From positions 2,390,928 to 2,454,927 of the forward strand of contig JAHBXH010000001.1 in NCBI GenBank assembly GCA_019636555.1: a DNA stretch of 64,000 nt. Direction: 5' to 3'. The notes beneath the pieces were generated by a model, which searched no databases, was not told the DNA's origin, and was given only the letters and a program-made list of their open reading frames with translations. Of this stretch, positions 1 to 8,136 are shown in pieces (the stretch's first letter is position 1; every line of letters begins with the position of its first letter). The stretch comes from Phycisphaeraceae bacterium (GTDB taxonomy: Bacteria; Planctomycetota; Phycisphaerae; Phycisphaerales; UBA1924). The translations under genes and the position numbers were made by a program.

Positions 1-410
1 ATCCGGAAGTGGTCGAATCGCGCGTGCCGCAGCACTTCACAAACATTCAGCGTGCATTGCAGCTCGCGCGGCAGTTGCTCGTGCCGCAGGACACGCCGAA
101 TCGCCAGGTGATGCTTGTCACCGACGGATTGCCGACGGCGCACTTCGAGGGCAGCGAGCTTTACATGCTCTACCCGCCCGACCCGCGCACCGAAGAAGCG
201 ACGATGCGCGAAGCAAACCTCTGCGCGAAAGAGAACATCACGATCAACATCTTCCTGCTCCCGAGTTGGTCGCAGACGCACGAGGATATCCGCTTTGCGC
301 AGAAAATGGCGCAGGCGACGGGCGGGCGCGTTTTCTTCACCGGCGGCAAGGACCTCGACCGGTTCGTTTTATGGGATTACGTGAGCCAGCGACGCAAGGT
401 CATCGGGTGA
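1..410 (+). CDS. VWA-domain protein, C-terminal part (cut by window start)
   Basis: The frame is already open when the window begins and ends at TGA 408-410, so only about the last 135 residues are visible. The stretch RQVMLVTDGLPTAHFEG is a late core strand of a von Willebrand factor A domain with its usual TDG turn. It is followed by NINIFLLPSW-like and ATGGRVFF-like strands, also typical of VWA proteins. The MIDAS DxSxS motif would lie upstream of the window, so metal binding cannot be judged. The gene converges on ftsY, with a foldback repeat between the two stops. The VWA family call is fairly sure; the role is unknown. Confidence 0.7.
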   Translation, partial: PEVVESRVPQHFTNIQRALQLARQLLVPQDTPNRQVMLVTDGLPTAHFEGSELYMLYPPDPRTEEATMREANLCAKENITINIFLLPSWSQTHEDIRFAQKMAQATGGRVFFTGGKDLDRFVLWDYVSQRRKVIG

Positions 411-412
411 GA

Positions 413-562
413 GACATTCACCACCGAGGCGCAAAGGCACAGAGAAGAGAAGAAGCGGTGAAGAAACAGATTGGGAAAATAATCTGCAGAGCTCATTCAG
501 GGATGTTTCCAACCCCTTTTCCGTGGCTTTCTCTGTGTCTTCGTGCCTCGGTGGTGAATGTC
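413..562. repeat. Foldback repeat between convergent genes
   Basis: Two arms at 413-446 and 529-562 are inverted copies of one sequence. The outer 18 bases of each arm (GACATTCACCACCGAGGC on the left) match perfectly, and an inner ACAGAGAA block also matches, with about 82 bases between the arms. The element fills the gap between the VWA gene stop (410) and the ftsY stop (567). Related single arms occur near 49357-49395 and 56160-56225. It resembles the widely dispersed 'CACAGAGRCACAGAG' type of environmental bacterial repeat. No transposase is present, so a MITE-like or REP-like element is the best guess. Confidence 0.6.
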
Positions 563-566
563 TTTT

Positions 567-1532
567 CTACTCCTCAAACAGCGCATCCACAAACTTCTCC
601 GGCTCGAACGGCTGCACATCGTCCGGCGTCTCGCCGACTCCGATGAACTTCACGGGGATCTTCGTCGCCTCCTTGATCGCGACGACGATTCCGCCCTTCG
701 CCGTGCCGTCGAGCTTTGCGAGAAAGATGCCGGTCACGCCGAGCGCATCCGCCGGCTTGGGCTGATTCGCGCCGGCTCCCGCGATCGCGCGATCGAACTC
801 TTCCGCCTGTCGCAGCGCATTCTGGCCCGCGGTTGCATCGAGGACGAGAAGCACTTCGTGCGGCGCGCCGGGGATCTGCTTCCCCACCACCAAGCGGATC
901 TTCGTGAGCTGTCGCATCAGCGGGTCCTGCGTCTGGAGCCGTCCGGCCGTGTCGATGATCAAGACATCGGCGCCGCGCGATTTCGCCGCCTGGCACGCAT
1001 CGAACGCGACCGCGGCAGGATCTCCCCCCTGCTGCCCCTTCACGACGTCGATCCCGAGCCTTTCTCCCCAGATCTCGAGCTGCCGCACCGCGCCCGCGCG
1101 GAATGTGTCGCACGCGCCGAGCATCACCTTGTTGCCCCGTGATTGCAGCAGTTTCGCGAGCTTGCTGATGCTCGTCGTTTTGCCCGCGCCGTTCACGCCC
1201 GTCACGAGAATTACTGTCGGCTTTGCGCTTGAGAGCCGCAGCTCGCGATCTTCGGGGGGCCACATCGAGCGGAGTTCGGACTTGAGGTAGTCAAGAACCT
1301 GATCTCCCTTGTCGATCTTGCCCGCGCGGAACTGCTCCTGGATGTGGGTGACGAAGCGGTCCGTCGTTTTGACGCCCACGTCCGCTTCGATCAAGCGCCT
1401 TCGGATTTCCTGGATCGTCGCTTCATCGAGTTTCCGACCGAGCAGGAGCGACTTCAGGCCGGTGACGAAGACCTCGCGCGTCTTCGCGAGCCCGCCCTTG
1501 ATCTTCGCCGTGATCGCGGAAAACAGCCCCAT
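567..1532 (-). CDS. ftsY: Signal recognition particle receptor FtsY
   Basis: This 321-residue protein is the membrane-associated SRP GTPase that docks ribosome-SRP complexes at the Sec translocon. An N domain of about 90 residues precedes the G domain. The P-loop GVNGAGKTT is at about residues 112-120, DTAGR follows near 195, and AKLDGTAKGG near 275 is the guanine-specificity and closing-loop region, here AKLD in place of the common TKLD. The acidic A domain seen in E. coli is missing, as in many non-proteobacterial FtsY. The ATG overlaps the nusB stop as TGATG, which supports the start and suggests translational coupling at the end of a seven-gene minus-strand operon. Confidence 0.95.
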   Translation of the reverse strand: MGLFSAITAKIKGGLAKTREVFVTGLKSLLLGRKLDEATIQEIRRRLIEADVGVKTTDRFVTHIQEQFRAGKIDKGDQVLDYLKSELRSMWPPEDRELRLSSAKPTVILVTGVNGAGKTTSISKLAKLLQSRGNKVMLGACDTFRAGAVRQLEIWGERLGIDVVKGQQGGDPAAVAFDACQAAKSRGADVLIIDTAGRLQTQDPLMRQLTKIRLVVGKQIPGAPHEVLLVLDATAGQNALRQAEEFDRAIAGAGANQPKPADALGVTGIFLAKLDGTAKGGIVVAIKEATKIPVKFIGVGETPDDVQPFEPEKFVDALFEE

Positions 1533-2047
1533 CAGCCGCCCGTCTCCGAATCCTCATCGGCTTGAGCATCGGCCCCGGCGTCGGATTCTTTCGAAGGCTT
1601 TTTGGCCTTGGTCTCTTGCTTGGAAGCAAGCCTCTTTGCCGCCTGATCGAGCAGCGCGTTGATGAAACCGGGCGATTTCTCCGTGCTGAATTCCTTCGCG
1701 AGTTCGACCGCGGCGTCGATCGCGATCGGCGCGGGCACGCGCTCGCTGTGGATCTCGAAATGCGCCAGCCGGAGCAACGCGCGATCCACGGCGGCCTGCC
1801 GGTAGGCCGGCCACTCGGGCGCGAGATTCTTCATGACGTCGTCGCAGCGCTTGCGGTCGGCGTACGCCTCGCGCGCGAGTTCCCATGCCTTGCGCTGCGA
1901 ACCGCGGTCGATTGTCGAGACATCGACTTTGGGATCGTCGCCGTGGAGCACCGACGATTCGAGTTCCGCATCGGTCAAATCGCCGCGAGCATCAAGCTGA
2001 AAAAGGGCGAGAAATGCCAGGCGGCGGATCAACAACTGTTCGGCCAT
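1532..2047 (-). CDS. nusB: Transcription antitermination factor NusB
   Basis: The 171-residue protein opens with RRLAFLALFQLDARGDLTD and has the helical NusB fold signature DRALLRLAHFEI followed by AIDAAVELAKEFSTEKSPGF. NusB with NusE (S10) binds boxA RNA and supports rRNA antitermination. A charged tail of about 25 residues (KAKKPSKESDAGADAQADED) lies beyond the usual end. The start is one base past the ribH stop and the stop overlaps the ftsY ATG, so the gene is embedded in the operon. The ribH-nusB order is common in bacteria and supports both calls. Confidence 0.93.
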   Translation of the reverse strand: MAEQLLIRRLAFLALFQLDARGDLTDAELESSVLHGDDPKVDVSTIDRGSQRKAWELAREAYADRKRCDDVMKNLAPEWPAYRQAAVDRALLRLAHFEIHSERVPAPIAIDAAVELAKEFSTEKSPGFINALLDQAAKRLASKQETKAKKPSKESDAGADAQADEDSETGG

Positions 2048-2048
2048 T

Positions 2049-2609
2049 TCAACCCTTCCTCCTGCGGGCGACTGGTTTCATCCCGGCACGTGGCTTCGTC
2101 TTGTCGGGAAGCTTTCGACCAATCCTTGTCGTGCTTGCGTCGCGGATCGCGCTCAGCGATTCAATCGTGTCGAGCAGGGCTTCGACCGCCTCGGAGCCCT
2201 TGTTCCCGTGCTTGCCGCCCGCGCGCGCACGCGCCTGGGCGGCGTTCTCGACGGTCAGGACGCCGAAGGCGATCGGTACGCCGGTCTTGAGCATCGAATT
2301 CTGGATCGCGCCCGCGACGCTGTCGGCGATGACGCGGTCGTGGATCGTTTCGCCCCGGATCAGGCAACCGAGCGCGACGACGCCGGAGAACCGGCCGCTC
2401 CGTGCGACGGTATCGCAAAGCACCGGCAGCTCGAACGCGCCCGGCGCATCGAACACTTCGGGGGTTCGACCGGTGCGGCGGACCGTCGTCTCGATCGCGC
2501 CGAGAACAAGCCGATCGGTGACCGTCGCGTTGTAGCGACTTACAACCACCGCGATCCGAGGCGAGTCTTCCCGCCCGGCCTTTTTCACAGGTCCCTTTCT
2601 CGACGCCAT
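2049..2609 (-). CDS. ribH: 6,7-dimethyl-8-ribityllumazine synthase
   Basis: RibH condenses 5-amino-6-ribitylaminouracil with 3,4-dihydroxy-2-butanone 4-phosphate, the penultimate step of riboflavin synthesis. Visible family motifs are IAVVVSRYNATVTDRL at the N-terminus, GAFELPVLCDTVA, and ALGCLIRGETIHDRVIADSV, whose HD carries the catalytic histidine. I start at the ATG at 2609 (186 residues). The longer frame from 2702 would overlap mlaE by 41 bases and adds residues unlike the family. A basic C-terminal tail of about 40 residues (GRKLPDKTKPRAGMKPVARR) extends beyond the usual length. Other rib genes are not in the window. Confidence 0.93.
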   Translation of the reverse strand: MASRKGPVKKAGREDSPRIAVVVSRYNATVTDRLVLGAIETTVRRTGRTPEVFDAPGAFELPVLCDTVARSGRFSGVVALGCLIRGETIHDRVIADSVAGAIQNSMLKTGVPIAFGVLTVENAAQARARAGGKHGNKGSEAVEALLDTIESLSAIRDASTTRIGRKLPDKTKPRAGMKPVARRRKG

Positions 2610-2661
2610 AGAGGGCGGATGGTACGTCCGGGCCGCTCGCTTTTCCGCTGGACTTCGCGCT

Positions 2662-3501
2662 TCAAACAAATCCGAGCGCGAAGAAGATCGTCGTGAAAAC
2701 AAGGTCGCAGATGATGACCGCGACGACCGACTGCACGACCGTGCTCGTCGTCGCGACGCCCACGCCCATCGCGCCGCCAGTGACCTTCAAGCCGTTGTAA
2801 CACGCGATGATCGCGATGAGCAGCCCGAAGACAGCGCCCTTCGACACGCCGGTGGCGAAGTCGACCAGTTTCACCTGGTCGTACAGGTTGCTCATGAACG
2901 CGGCATAGGGAATTCCGAGCGCAACCATGGATATGCCGAGTGCCGCGGCGACCGCGACGATGTCGCTGATCACGGAGATCGCCGTCAGGGAAAGGATCGA
3001 TGCGATGACGCGCGGCACGACGAGGAACTTGACGGGATTCATCGCGCAAGCTTCGAGGGCCTCGATCTCTTCGCCGACGACCATCGTGCCGATTTCGGCG
3101 GCGATGGATGCGCCGGCGAAACCGGTCAGAACGATTGCCGCGATGAGCGGGCCGAGTTCTCGCAGCACCGCGACGCCGACGATGTTGGCGACCTTGTCCT
3201 TCTGGCCGAACTCATCGAGCGGCGGACTCAACTGAAACGCGAGAATCAGGCCGACGCAGCCGGAGACCAGGCTGACGATGCCGATCGAGCGCACTCCGAT
3301 GCGGACGATCTGGGACACGATCGCGGATCGACCGATGCGTACCTTCGGTTGATAGGTCGCACGGATGACCCAGTTTGCTGCGCTGAAAAACAGCAGCGTG
3401 ATCGAGCCGATTTGCGACAGCAACCCGATGAGGCGTACCCAGATGAACAGGAACGGGTTCGCGGCCGCTTTGGATGGACTGTCGATTTCGCTCATGCTCA
3501 A
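2662..3501 (-). CDS. MlaE-family ABC transporter permease
   Basis: The 279-residue integral membrane protein matches the MlaE/YrbE permease family that moves phospholipids between membranes in diderm bacteria. It has an amphipathic N-terminus, about five to six membrane segments, and the family signatures VLRELGPLIAAIVLTGFAGA and IGTMVVGEEIEALEACAMNP. The ATPase (MlaF) and MCE substrate-binding protein (MlaD) are not adjacent and must lie elsewhere. A STAS-domain gene ends 10 bases upstream. MlaB, the accessory subunit of the E. coli complex, is also a STAS protein, so that neighbour may belong to this transporter. Confidence 0.88.
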   Translation of the reverse strand: MSMSEIDSPSKAAANPFLFIWVRLIGLLSQIGSITLLFFSAANWVIRATYQPKVRIGRSAIVSQIVRIGVRSIGIVSLVSGCVGLILAFQLSPPLDEFGQKDKVANIVGVAVLRELGPLIAAIVLTGFAGASIAAEIGTMVVGEEIEALEACAMNPVKFLVVPRVIASILSLTAISVISDIVAVAAALGISMVALGIPYAAFMSNLYDQVKLVDFATGVSKGAVFGLLIAIIACYNGLKVTGGAMGVGVATTSTVVQSVVAVIICDLVFTTIFFALGFV

Positions 3502-3511
3502 GGCAACCGGA

Positions 3512-3862
3512 TCAGGATTTGGAGATTGCGTCGCTCAGCGTTGGACAGATCTCAAAGACGGTGTCCAGCCTTGCGATCTTGAAAATGGCAAACACTTTCT
3601 CGTTCATTCCGCAGAGAATCAGCCGCGACTTGTTCCGCTTCGAGATCTGGAGCGATTCCACCAGGGTCGCGACGCCGGGCGTGTTCATGTAGTCAACCTT
3701 GGCGAGATCGACGATGATCCGAGCGGCCTTGGAATCATGAGCCTTTCGGAGCCAGGTGCGGAAGACGGTGGCCTCGCTGTAACCAATTTCGCCTTGCGGC
3801 GAAACGATCACGTTGTCACCTTTGGTCTCGAACCCAACTTGCAACGTCTGTCCTTCAGGCAT
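3512..3862 (-). CDS. STAS-domain protein (anti-anti-sigma or MlaB-like)
   Basis: This 116-residue protein is a single STAS domain. The segment ARIIVDLAKVDYMNTPGVATLVESL is the conserved strand-helix that normally reads D-S-S/A-G-L. Here the phosphorylatable serine is replaced by threonine (NTPG), so phosphorylation, if any, would be on Thr. I use the ATG at 3862, which has a strong GGGAGGAAAGGG ribosome site; the frame is open to 3889. It overlaps the upstream ATPase gene by 8 bases and lies 10 bases before mlaE. It could be a partner-switch antagonist of the upstream RsbW-like protein, or an MlaB-like subunit of the permease. Confidence 0.82.
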   Translation of the reverse strand: MPEGQTLQVGFETKGDNVIVSPQGEIGYSEATVFRTWLRKAHDSKAARIIVDLAKVDYMNTPGVATLVESLQISKRNKSRLILCGMNEKVFAIFKIARLDTVFEICPTLSDAISKS

Positions 3863-4364
3863 GACAACCCTTTCCTCCCTCGCACCCATCCGCGGTGCAG
3901 CCCGCCCCCGGCGCGGCCGCAGCCGTCAGATGCTTGATCATCGTGAGGCGCATTCCGCCTTCGGGGCGCTTTTCATAGCTCACCTTATCCATGACTTCCT
4001 TGATGACATGAACACCGAGCCCGCCCGGCTTCACATCGTGCAGTTCTCTTCCCTTGATTTTGTCCGGCTCGATTTGCCGGGCAAGATCCTCGATGACGAT
4101 GCGGATGCCGCTTCCGCCATCGGCGAGTCCGAGCGGCCAGACTCCCAGCCAGATCGGCTGATCGGGCTTGCTCTCGTAGCCGTGGCGCATGATGTTGCAG
4201 AGCGCTTCATCCACGGCGAGGGCGATCTTGTTACAGTCGAGTTCGGGGAACCCCATCCGTCGGGTGATCGCCTGCACGAGGTCGCGGGCGCCGCTCGTAT
4301 AGACCGGGCTGCTGAGCAGCTCCATGCGTACATGGGCTCCCTGCATCGAGTCGACCGGTTTCAT
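3855..4364 (-). CDS. RsbW-like HATPase_c anti-sigma/serine kinase
   Basis: The 169-residue protein is a single GHKL ATPase domain of the anti-sigma factor type. The N box is KIALAVDEALCNIMRHGY, the G1-like segment is IRIVIEDLARQI, and the glycine-rich lid is GGLGVHVIKEVMDKVSYE. Such proteins phosphorylate STAS partners and sequester a sigma factor or other target. The ATG at 4364 overlaps the upstream lipoprotein stop as ATGA, which favours this start over the longer open frame to 4457. The tail has two cysteines spaced like C-x5-C plus a final GCH, of unknown meaning. No sigma factor gene is adjacent, so the target is open. Confidence 0.85.
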   Translation of the reverse strand: MKPVDSMQGAHVRMELLSSPVYTSGARDLVQAITRRMGFPELDCNKIALAVDEALCNIMRHGYESKPDQPIWLGVWPLGLADGGSGIRIVIEDLARQIEPDKIKGRELHDVKPGGLGVHVIKEVMDKVSYEKRPEGGMRLTMIKHLTAAAAPGAGCTADGCEGGKGCHA

Positions 4365-4750
4365 CCCGCCGCTCCGTCCCGATTCTTCCTGCGGCGTGAG
4401 CCTGAGGACCGTTCGCGTGAGGAAAGCCTTGCGTATTGCTCCGCCCATTCCTGCCACTCCTTGACGCTTGCCGCACGCTCCGCACGCGGCGCCGCGTAGT
4501 CAAACCCGCGATTCGTGCCCGTCCGCCGTTCCAGCACGCCGATGGCGAGCATCCGCGTGTCCGCGTCTTCGGCGTCGAGCTGTTCGACCAGTTTGGGAAA
4601 GTCGGCGGGATCGGTCGAATCCGCCGCCTGGACCGTCGCCCACATACGCATTTGTGGGTTGGGGGAATCGAAGCTTGGGGAGTAGCTGCAACCCGCCCAT
4701 GCCCCCATCGACGCCAAGAGGAAAGTGGCTGGAATCTTCACGTGAATCAT
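4361..4750 (-). CDS. Small predicted lipoprotein
   Basis: The 129-residue protein starts [21 protein letters not shown], a lipoprotein signal peptide with lipobox WAGC, so Cys21 should be lipidated. The mature part has one HEAT-like helix pair ([20 protein letters not shown], then GVLERRTG), a tryptophan-rich segment ([14 protein letters not shown]) and a basic tail. It is the first gene of the minus-strand operon that continues through the ATPase, STAS, mlaE, ribH, nusB and ftsY genes, and it overlaps the ATPase start as ATGA. I do not recognise a named family. A location facing the periplasm next to a lipid-transport permease is suggestive only. Confidence 0.7.
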   Translation of the reverse strand: MIHVKIPATFLLASMGAWAGCSYSPSFDSPNPQMRMWATVQAADSTDPADFPKLVEQLDAEDADTRMLAIGVLERRTGTNRGFDYAAPRAERAASVKEWQEWAEQYARLSSRERSSGSRRRKNRDGAAG

Positions 4751-4831
4751 CGTATCCGCTTCTCACCTGACGCGCCGTTCCCATCCGTGAACCGTACACT
4801 TGGCCGATTACCGCAAGAAAGAGGCCATCGG

Positions 4832-6427
4832 TTGCCACCCTCCACAAAACTCAAGAGTTCAATCGCGTCTCCGCCCGTCGCGGGGGACATCGTTCCTGTC
4901 GTCGACTTCGGGGGTCAGACGGCTCAGCTCATCACCCGGCGCATCCGCGACGCGGGTGTTTATTCGGTCTTGGTGGCGCCGTCGATCACGCCCGAAGAAC
5001 TCCGGCGGATGGCACCAAAGGGCATCGTGCTGTCCGGTGGCCCGGCAAGCGTCTACGAACCCGGCGCCCCCACCATGGACCCGGCGGTCTTCGATCTGGG
5101 TATCCCGGTGCTGGGCATCTGCTACGGAATGCAGCTCGCCGCACACCTGCTGGGCGGCCGAGTGAATCGTGAAGATCACAAGGAGTTCGGTCGCGCGACG
5201 GTTGCCGTTTCCGATAGAAGTGATCTGTTTGCTTCGCTGCCGGAAAAAATGACCGTCTGGATGTCGCACGGCGATCAGGTCGCGGCGACCGACGCGGCGA
5301 ATTTCGAAACGCTCGCTTCAACGCCGACCTGTCCGCACGCAGCAGTCCGAAGCCGGATCGGGAATCGCCGGTTTTTCGGCGTGCAGTTCCACCCCGAAGT
5401 CACGCACACGCCCCACGGCGCCGAAGTCATCCAGAACTTCCTTTTCAACATCTGTGGTTGCCGCAATACCTGGAGGATGTCCGACTTTGCGGGCGCCGCG
5501 GCCGATCGCGTGCGCGAGCAGGTTGGAAACGGCCACGTCGTTTGCGGCCTCTCCGGCGGCGTCGATTCGTCGGTTGCCGCGGCGCTCTTGCACAAGGCGA
5601 TCGGCAACCAGTTGACGTGCGTGTTTGTGGATACAGGGTTGCTCCGCAAAGGCGAGCGTGATCTCGTCGAATCCACATTCCGCGATCACTTCCACATGGA
5701 CCTTCGCGTCGTCGACGCGTCGGCCGATTTTCTCGGCGATTTGTCCGGCGTGACCGACCCGCAGGAAAAGCGCCGGCGCATCGGACACCGCTTCATCGAA
5801 GTGTTCAAACACGCTTCACGCGACATCAAGGATGCGCACTTTCTCGCGCAGGGCACGCTCTATCCCGATGTCATCGAGTCGGGCCATGGCCACGCCGGAC
5901 AGTCGGCCGGGATCAAACTGCACCACAATGTCGGCGGGCTGCCGGAAGAACTCGGATTCGAGTTGGTCGAGCCGCTCCGCGAACTGTTCAAGGACGAGGT
6001 GCGGAAGCTGGGCGAAGTGCTCGGACTTCCGGATCAGATCATCTGGCGTCATCCGTTCCCGGGCCCCGGACTTGCGGTCCGCGTCCTCGGCGAAGTGACG
6101 CGTGAGAAACTCGAAATCCTCCGCGAATGCGACGAGATCGTGCTGGATGAGATCACCGCCGCGAATCTGTATCGCAAGACGAGCCAGGTGTTCGCGGTGC
6201 TGCTGCCGGTCCAATCGGTCGGCGTGATGGGCGACGGTCGAACGTACGATTCGTGCGTCGCCGTGCGCGCGGTCGAGACGCAGGATTTCATGTCCGCAGA
6301 CTGGGTTCGCTTGCCGTATGAGGTTCTGGCCACGATCAGCAGCCGGATCATCAACGAAGTCCGAGGGGTCAACCGGGTCGTTTATGACATCTCCAGCAAA
6401 CCGCCCGCGACGATCGAATGGGAATGA
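4832..6427 (+). CDS. guaA: GMP synthase (glutamine-hydrolysing)
   Basis: GuaA converts XMP to GMP using glutamine and ATP. The class I amidotransferase domain has nucleophile Cys97 in GICYGMQ and the later histidine and glutamate in [11 protein letters not shown]. The ATP-pyrophosphatase loop is [15 protein letters not shown], and the dimerisation domain contains [13 protein letters not shown] and ends TIEWE. No ATG fits: the frame is open from 4436, but family similarity begins at [18 protein letters not shown] at 4832 has AAAGAGG seven bases upstream and gives 531 residues, close to the usual 525, so I choose it. It diverges from the lipoprotein gene. Confidence 0.93.
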   Translation: MPPSTKLKSSIASPPVAGDIVPVVDFGGQTAQLITRRIRDAGVYSVLVAPSITPEELRRMAPKGIVLSGGPASVYEPGAPTMDPAVFDLGIPVLGICYGMQLAAHLLGGRVNREDHKEFGRATVAVSDRSDLFASLPEKMTVWMSHGDQVAATDAANFETLASTPTCPHAAVRSRIGNRRFFGVQFHPEVTHTPHGAEVIQNFLFNICGCRNTWRMSDFAGAAADRVREQVGNGHVVCGLSGGVDSSVAAALLHKAIGNQLTCVFVDTGLLRKGERDLVESTFRDHFHMDLRVVDASADFLGDLSGVTDPQEKRRRIGHRFIEVFKHASRDIKDAHFLAQGTLYPDVIESGHGHAGQSAGIKLHHNVGGLPEELGFELVEPLRELFKDEVRKLGEVLGLPDQIIWRHPFPGPGLAVRVLGEVTREKLEILRECDEIVLDEITAANLYRKTSQVFAVLLPVQSVGVMGDGRTYDSCVAVRAVETQDFMSADWVRLPYEVLATISSRIINEVRGVNRVVYDISSKPPATIEWE

Positions 6428-6449
6428 CGCGATTCAATCCGGTCCTGCG

Positions 6450-7010
6450 GTGTATCTCCGCCGACCGCTCGCAACGGACCGCGCCGCGTGGATCGCGCTC
6501 CGCGAATCAAGCCTTGATCATCTTTTGAAGTGGGAACCGCGTTTGCGTGTGCGCTCCGAGGCGGAACGCTGGGACACTTTCTTTCGGACCTCAGATTCCG
6601 ACGAACGCCAGCGATTGCTGATCTTCCGAAACGAAGATTCGCGCATGGTCGGCTACGTCGGTTTGAACGGCATCCGGCACGGCGCGCTCCAGGGCTGCGA
6701 TCTCGGCTATTGGATGGGCAAGGAATTCACCCGCCGCGGCTACATGACCGAAGCGCTGTTGCTGGCCATCCGCCATGCGTTTGGATCGCTCGAATTGCAC
6801 CGCGTGGAGGCGAACGTTCAGCCGCACAACGTTGCGTCGATCGGCGTGCTCAAGAAAGCGGGCATGCGCTTTGAGGGAGTGGCGATCCGGTTTCTGCAGA
6901 TCGACGGCAAATGGTGCGATCACCAGCGCTGGGCGATGACGATCGAGGAATGGAAAGACCCGCTCGCCCCGATCAAGCATCAACCTGCACGGCAGAAACG
7001 GCAGACCTGA
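6450..7010 (+). CDS. RimJ/RimL-type GNAT acetyltransferase
   Basis: The protein has the GNAT fold of ribosomal-protein-type N-acetyltransferases. It opens YLRRPLATDRAAW, has the central strands MVGYVGLNGI and CDLGYWMGKEFTRRGYMTEA (acetyl-CoA pyrophosphate loop region) and the C-terminal ELHRVEANVQPHNVASI plus VLKKAGMRFEG typical of RimJ/RimL. The start is uncertain: GTG 6450 sits exactly where the fold begins, 22 bases after guaA. The ATG at 6384 would overlap guaA by 44 bases. No strong ribosome site is visible at either, so coupling to guaA is likely. The substrate is unknown. Confidence 0.8.
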   Translation: MYLRRPLATDRAAWIALRESSLDHLLKWEPRLRVRSEAERWDTFFRTSDSDERQRLLIFRNEDSRMVGYVGLNGIRHGALQGCDLGYWMGKEFTRRGYMTEALLLAIRHAFGSLELHRVEANVQPHNVASIGVLKKAGMRFEGVAIRFLQIDGKWCDHQRWAMTIEEWKDPLAPIKHQPARQKRQT

Positions 7011-7031
7011 ACCGCCCGACGCATAGTAAAG

Positions 7032-7120
7032 CGGAGAGGGGGAGATTCGAACTCCCGAGAACCCTTACGAGCTCTGCCGGTTTTCGAAACCGGTCCATTC
7101 AACCACTCTGGCACCTCTCC
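7032..7120 (-). tRNA. tRNA-Ser (anticodon CGA)
   Basis: On the minus strand the sequence begins GGAGAGGTGCCAGAGTGG and ends with the acceptor CCTCTCC plus discriminator G. The anticodon arm CCGGT-TTCGAAA-ACCGG presents CGA, which reads UCG. A long variable arm (GCTCGTAAGGGTTCTC region) marks a class II tRNA, and the T arm is GGGAG-TTCGAAT-CTCCC. No CCA is encoded. Length is 89 bases. Confidence 0.95.
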
Positions 7121-7139
7121 GAACTCGAACCGAGCCACG

Positions 7140-7168
7140 ATCTTTCGGCGCCCCCGCGCCCACGTCAA
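7140..7168 (-). promoter_or_regulatory. Predicted sigma-70 promoter of tRNA-Ser(CGA)
   Basis: Read on the minus strand, TTGACG (7163-7168) is followed by a 17-base spacer and AAAGAT (7140-7145). The -10 end lies 19 bases before the tRNA 5' end, leaving room for a short leader. The box overlaps the 3' flank of coaC. Confidence 0.45.
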
Positions 7169-7170
7169 CA

Positions 7171-7851
7171 TCATTTCTTCCGGCTGTTCTCGCCCGGGCG
7201 CCGAAGGAACTGCGGAATCGCACCGAGGATTTCTTCCGGCTCACTCATCCGACCGGTTCCGATCGTGCGGCACGCCTGCCAGCCCGAGCCCGGCCCGACG
7301 AGATAAAAACCGTCCTCCACGAGCTGCTTGGTGTTCCGCTGAGTGCTCGGCTGCGACCACATGACGTCATTCATTGCCGGCGCGAGTACGACCGGCGTCT
7401 TCCGCCGATCCACCGCTGAAAGAATGAGCGTCACGACGTCGTCTGTCCGACCGGTCGCGAGCTTTGCCAGGCAATCCATCGTGGCGGGTGCGACGATGGC
7501 CAGATCGAGATCCTTCGCGAGCGAGATGTGCTGCGGATCCTTCGATTCGATGTGCTCCCACGCGCTCGTGTAGACGGGCGCGCCGGAAAGAGCCTGGAAA
7601 GTAAGCGGGGTCACGAAGTGCGTCGCCGCTTCCGTCATCGCGACCGTGACGTTTGCACCGGCTTGCGCGAGCCGGCTGACGATCGTGCAGGTCTTGTACG
7701 CCGCGATCCCGCCCGTGACGCCGATCAGAACGCGCCGCCCGGCAACAAAACCGCGGAGCGCTTCCGGATCTGCGGTCGGGCCCAAGCCTGCCATGCCGGA
7801 ACTCGACGATCGAGCCGGTGATCCTGACTTTGATGGCGCGGACTTCGGCAC
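7171..7851 (-). CDS. coaC: Phosphopantothenoylcysteine decarboxylase (flavoprotein)
   Basis: This 226-residue flavoprotein matches the CoaC half of CoaBC, which decarboxylates 4'-phosphopantothenoylcysteine in coenzyme A synthesis. Seen are RRVLIGVTGGIAAYKTCTI, the HISLAKDLDLAIVAPAT segment with the active-site histidine, APAMNDVMW (the PxMNxxMW motif), and the Cys-containing substrate flap region GSGWQACRTIGTGRMSEPEE. The CoaB synthetase domain is absent, so it must be encoded separately. The frame opens at GTG 7851; ATG 7794 is an alternative that would drop a low-complexity lead of 19 residues. It follows rpoZ, as coaBC often does. Confidence 0.88.
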   Translation of the reverse strand: MPKSAPSKSGSPARSSSSGMAGLGPTADPEALRGFVAGRRVLIGVTGGIAAYKTCTIVSRLAQAGANVTVAMTEAATHFVTPLTFQALSGAPVYTSAWEHIESKDPQHISLAKDLDLAIVAPATMDCLAKLATGRTDDVVTLILSAVDRRKTPVVLAPAMNDVMWSQPSTQRNTKQLVEDGFYLVGPGSGWQACRTIGTGRMSEPEEILGAIPQFLRRPGENSRKK

Positions 7852-7884
7852 GATTCGCCCCCGTTTCGCCGCAAGGGCGCGGAA

Positions 7885-8136
7885 CTACAGAAGCGCCTCG
7901 CTGGGCTCCATCGAGATCGACTTGGCTTCGACGAGCGAAGCGTTGTCGAAATCAAGAGTGATCTTGTCGGACATGATCTCTTCGATCACGATTTCAAGAT
8001 CGGTGCGGCCGTTCCGCTCGACGAGAGGACGAGAGCCCTCCATGAGCTGAACAAGCCGGCGCTGGATCAGCGCGCACAACTTGAAGCGGCCCCCGACTTT
8101 GTTCACAATACCGTCGCTCTTCAGGGCTTCGATCAT
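7885..8136 (-). CDS. rpoZ: RNA polymerase omega subunit
   Basis: The 83-residue protein is the small omega subunit that chaperones beta' into RNA polymerase. The recognisable core is KVGGRFKLCALIQRRLVQLM followed by EGSRPLVE, aligning with the NRF-LV-ARRA-QL core of bacterial omega. The acidic C-terminus (EEIMSDKITLDFDN) is longer than the core fold needs. The position directly before coaC matches the rpoZ-coaBC order found widely. The start is the ATG at 8136; a weak ACAGGA lies upstream. Confidence 0.85.
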   Translation of the reverse strand: MIEALKSDGIVNKVGGRFKLCALIQRRLVQLMEGSRPLVERNGRTDLEIVIEEIMSDKITLDFDNASLVEAKSISMEPSEALL

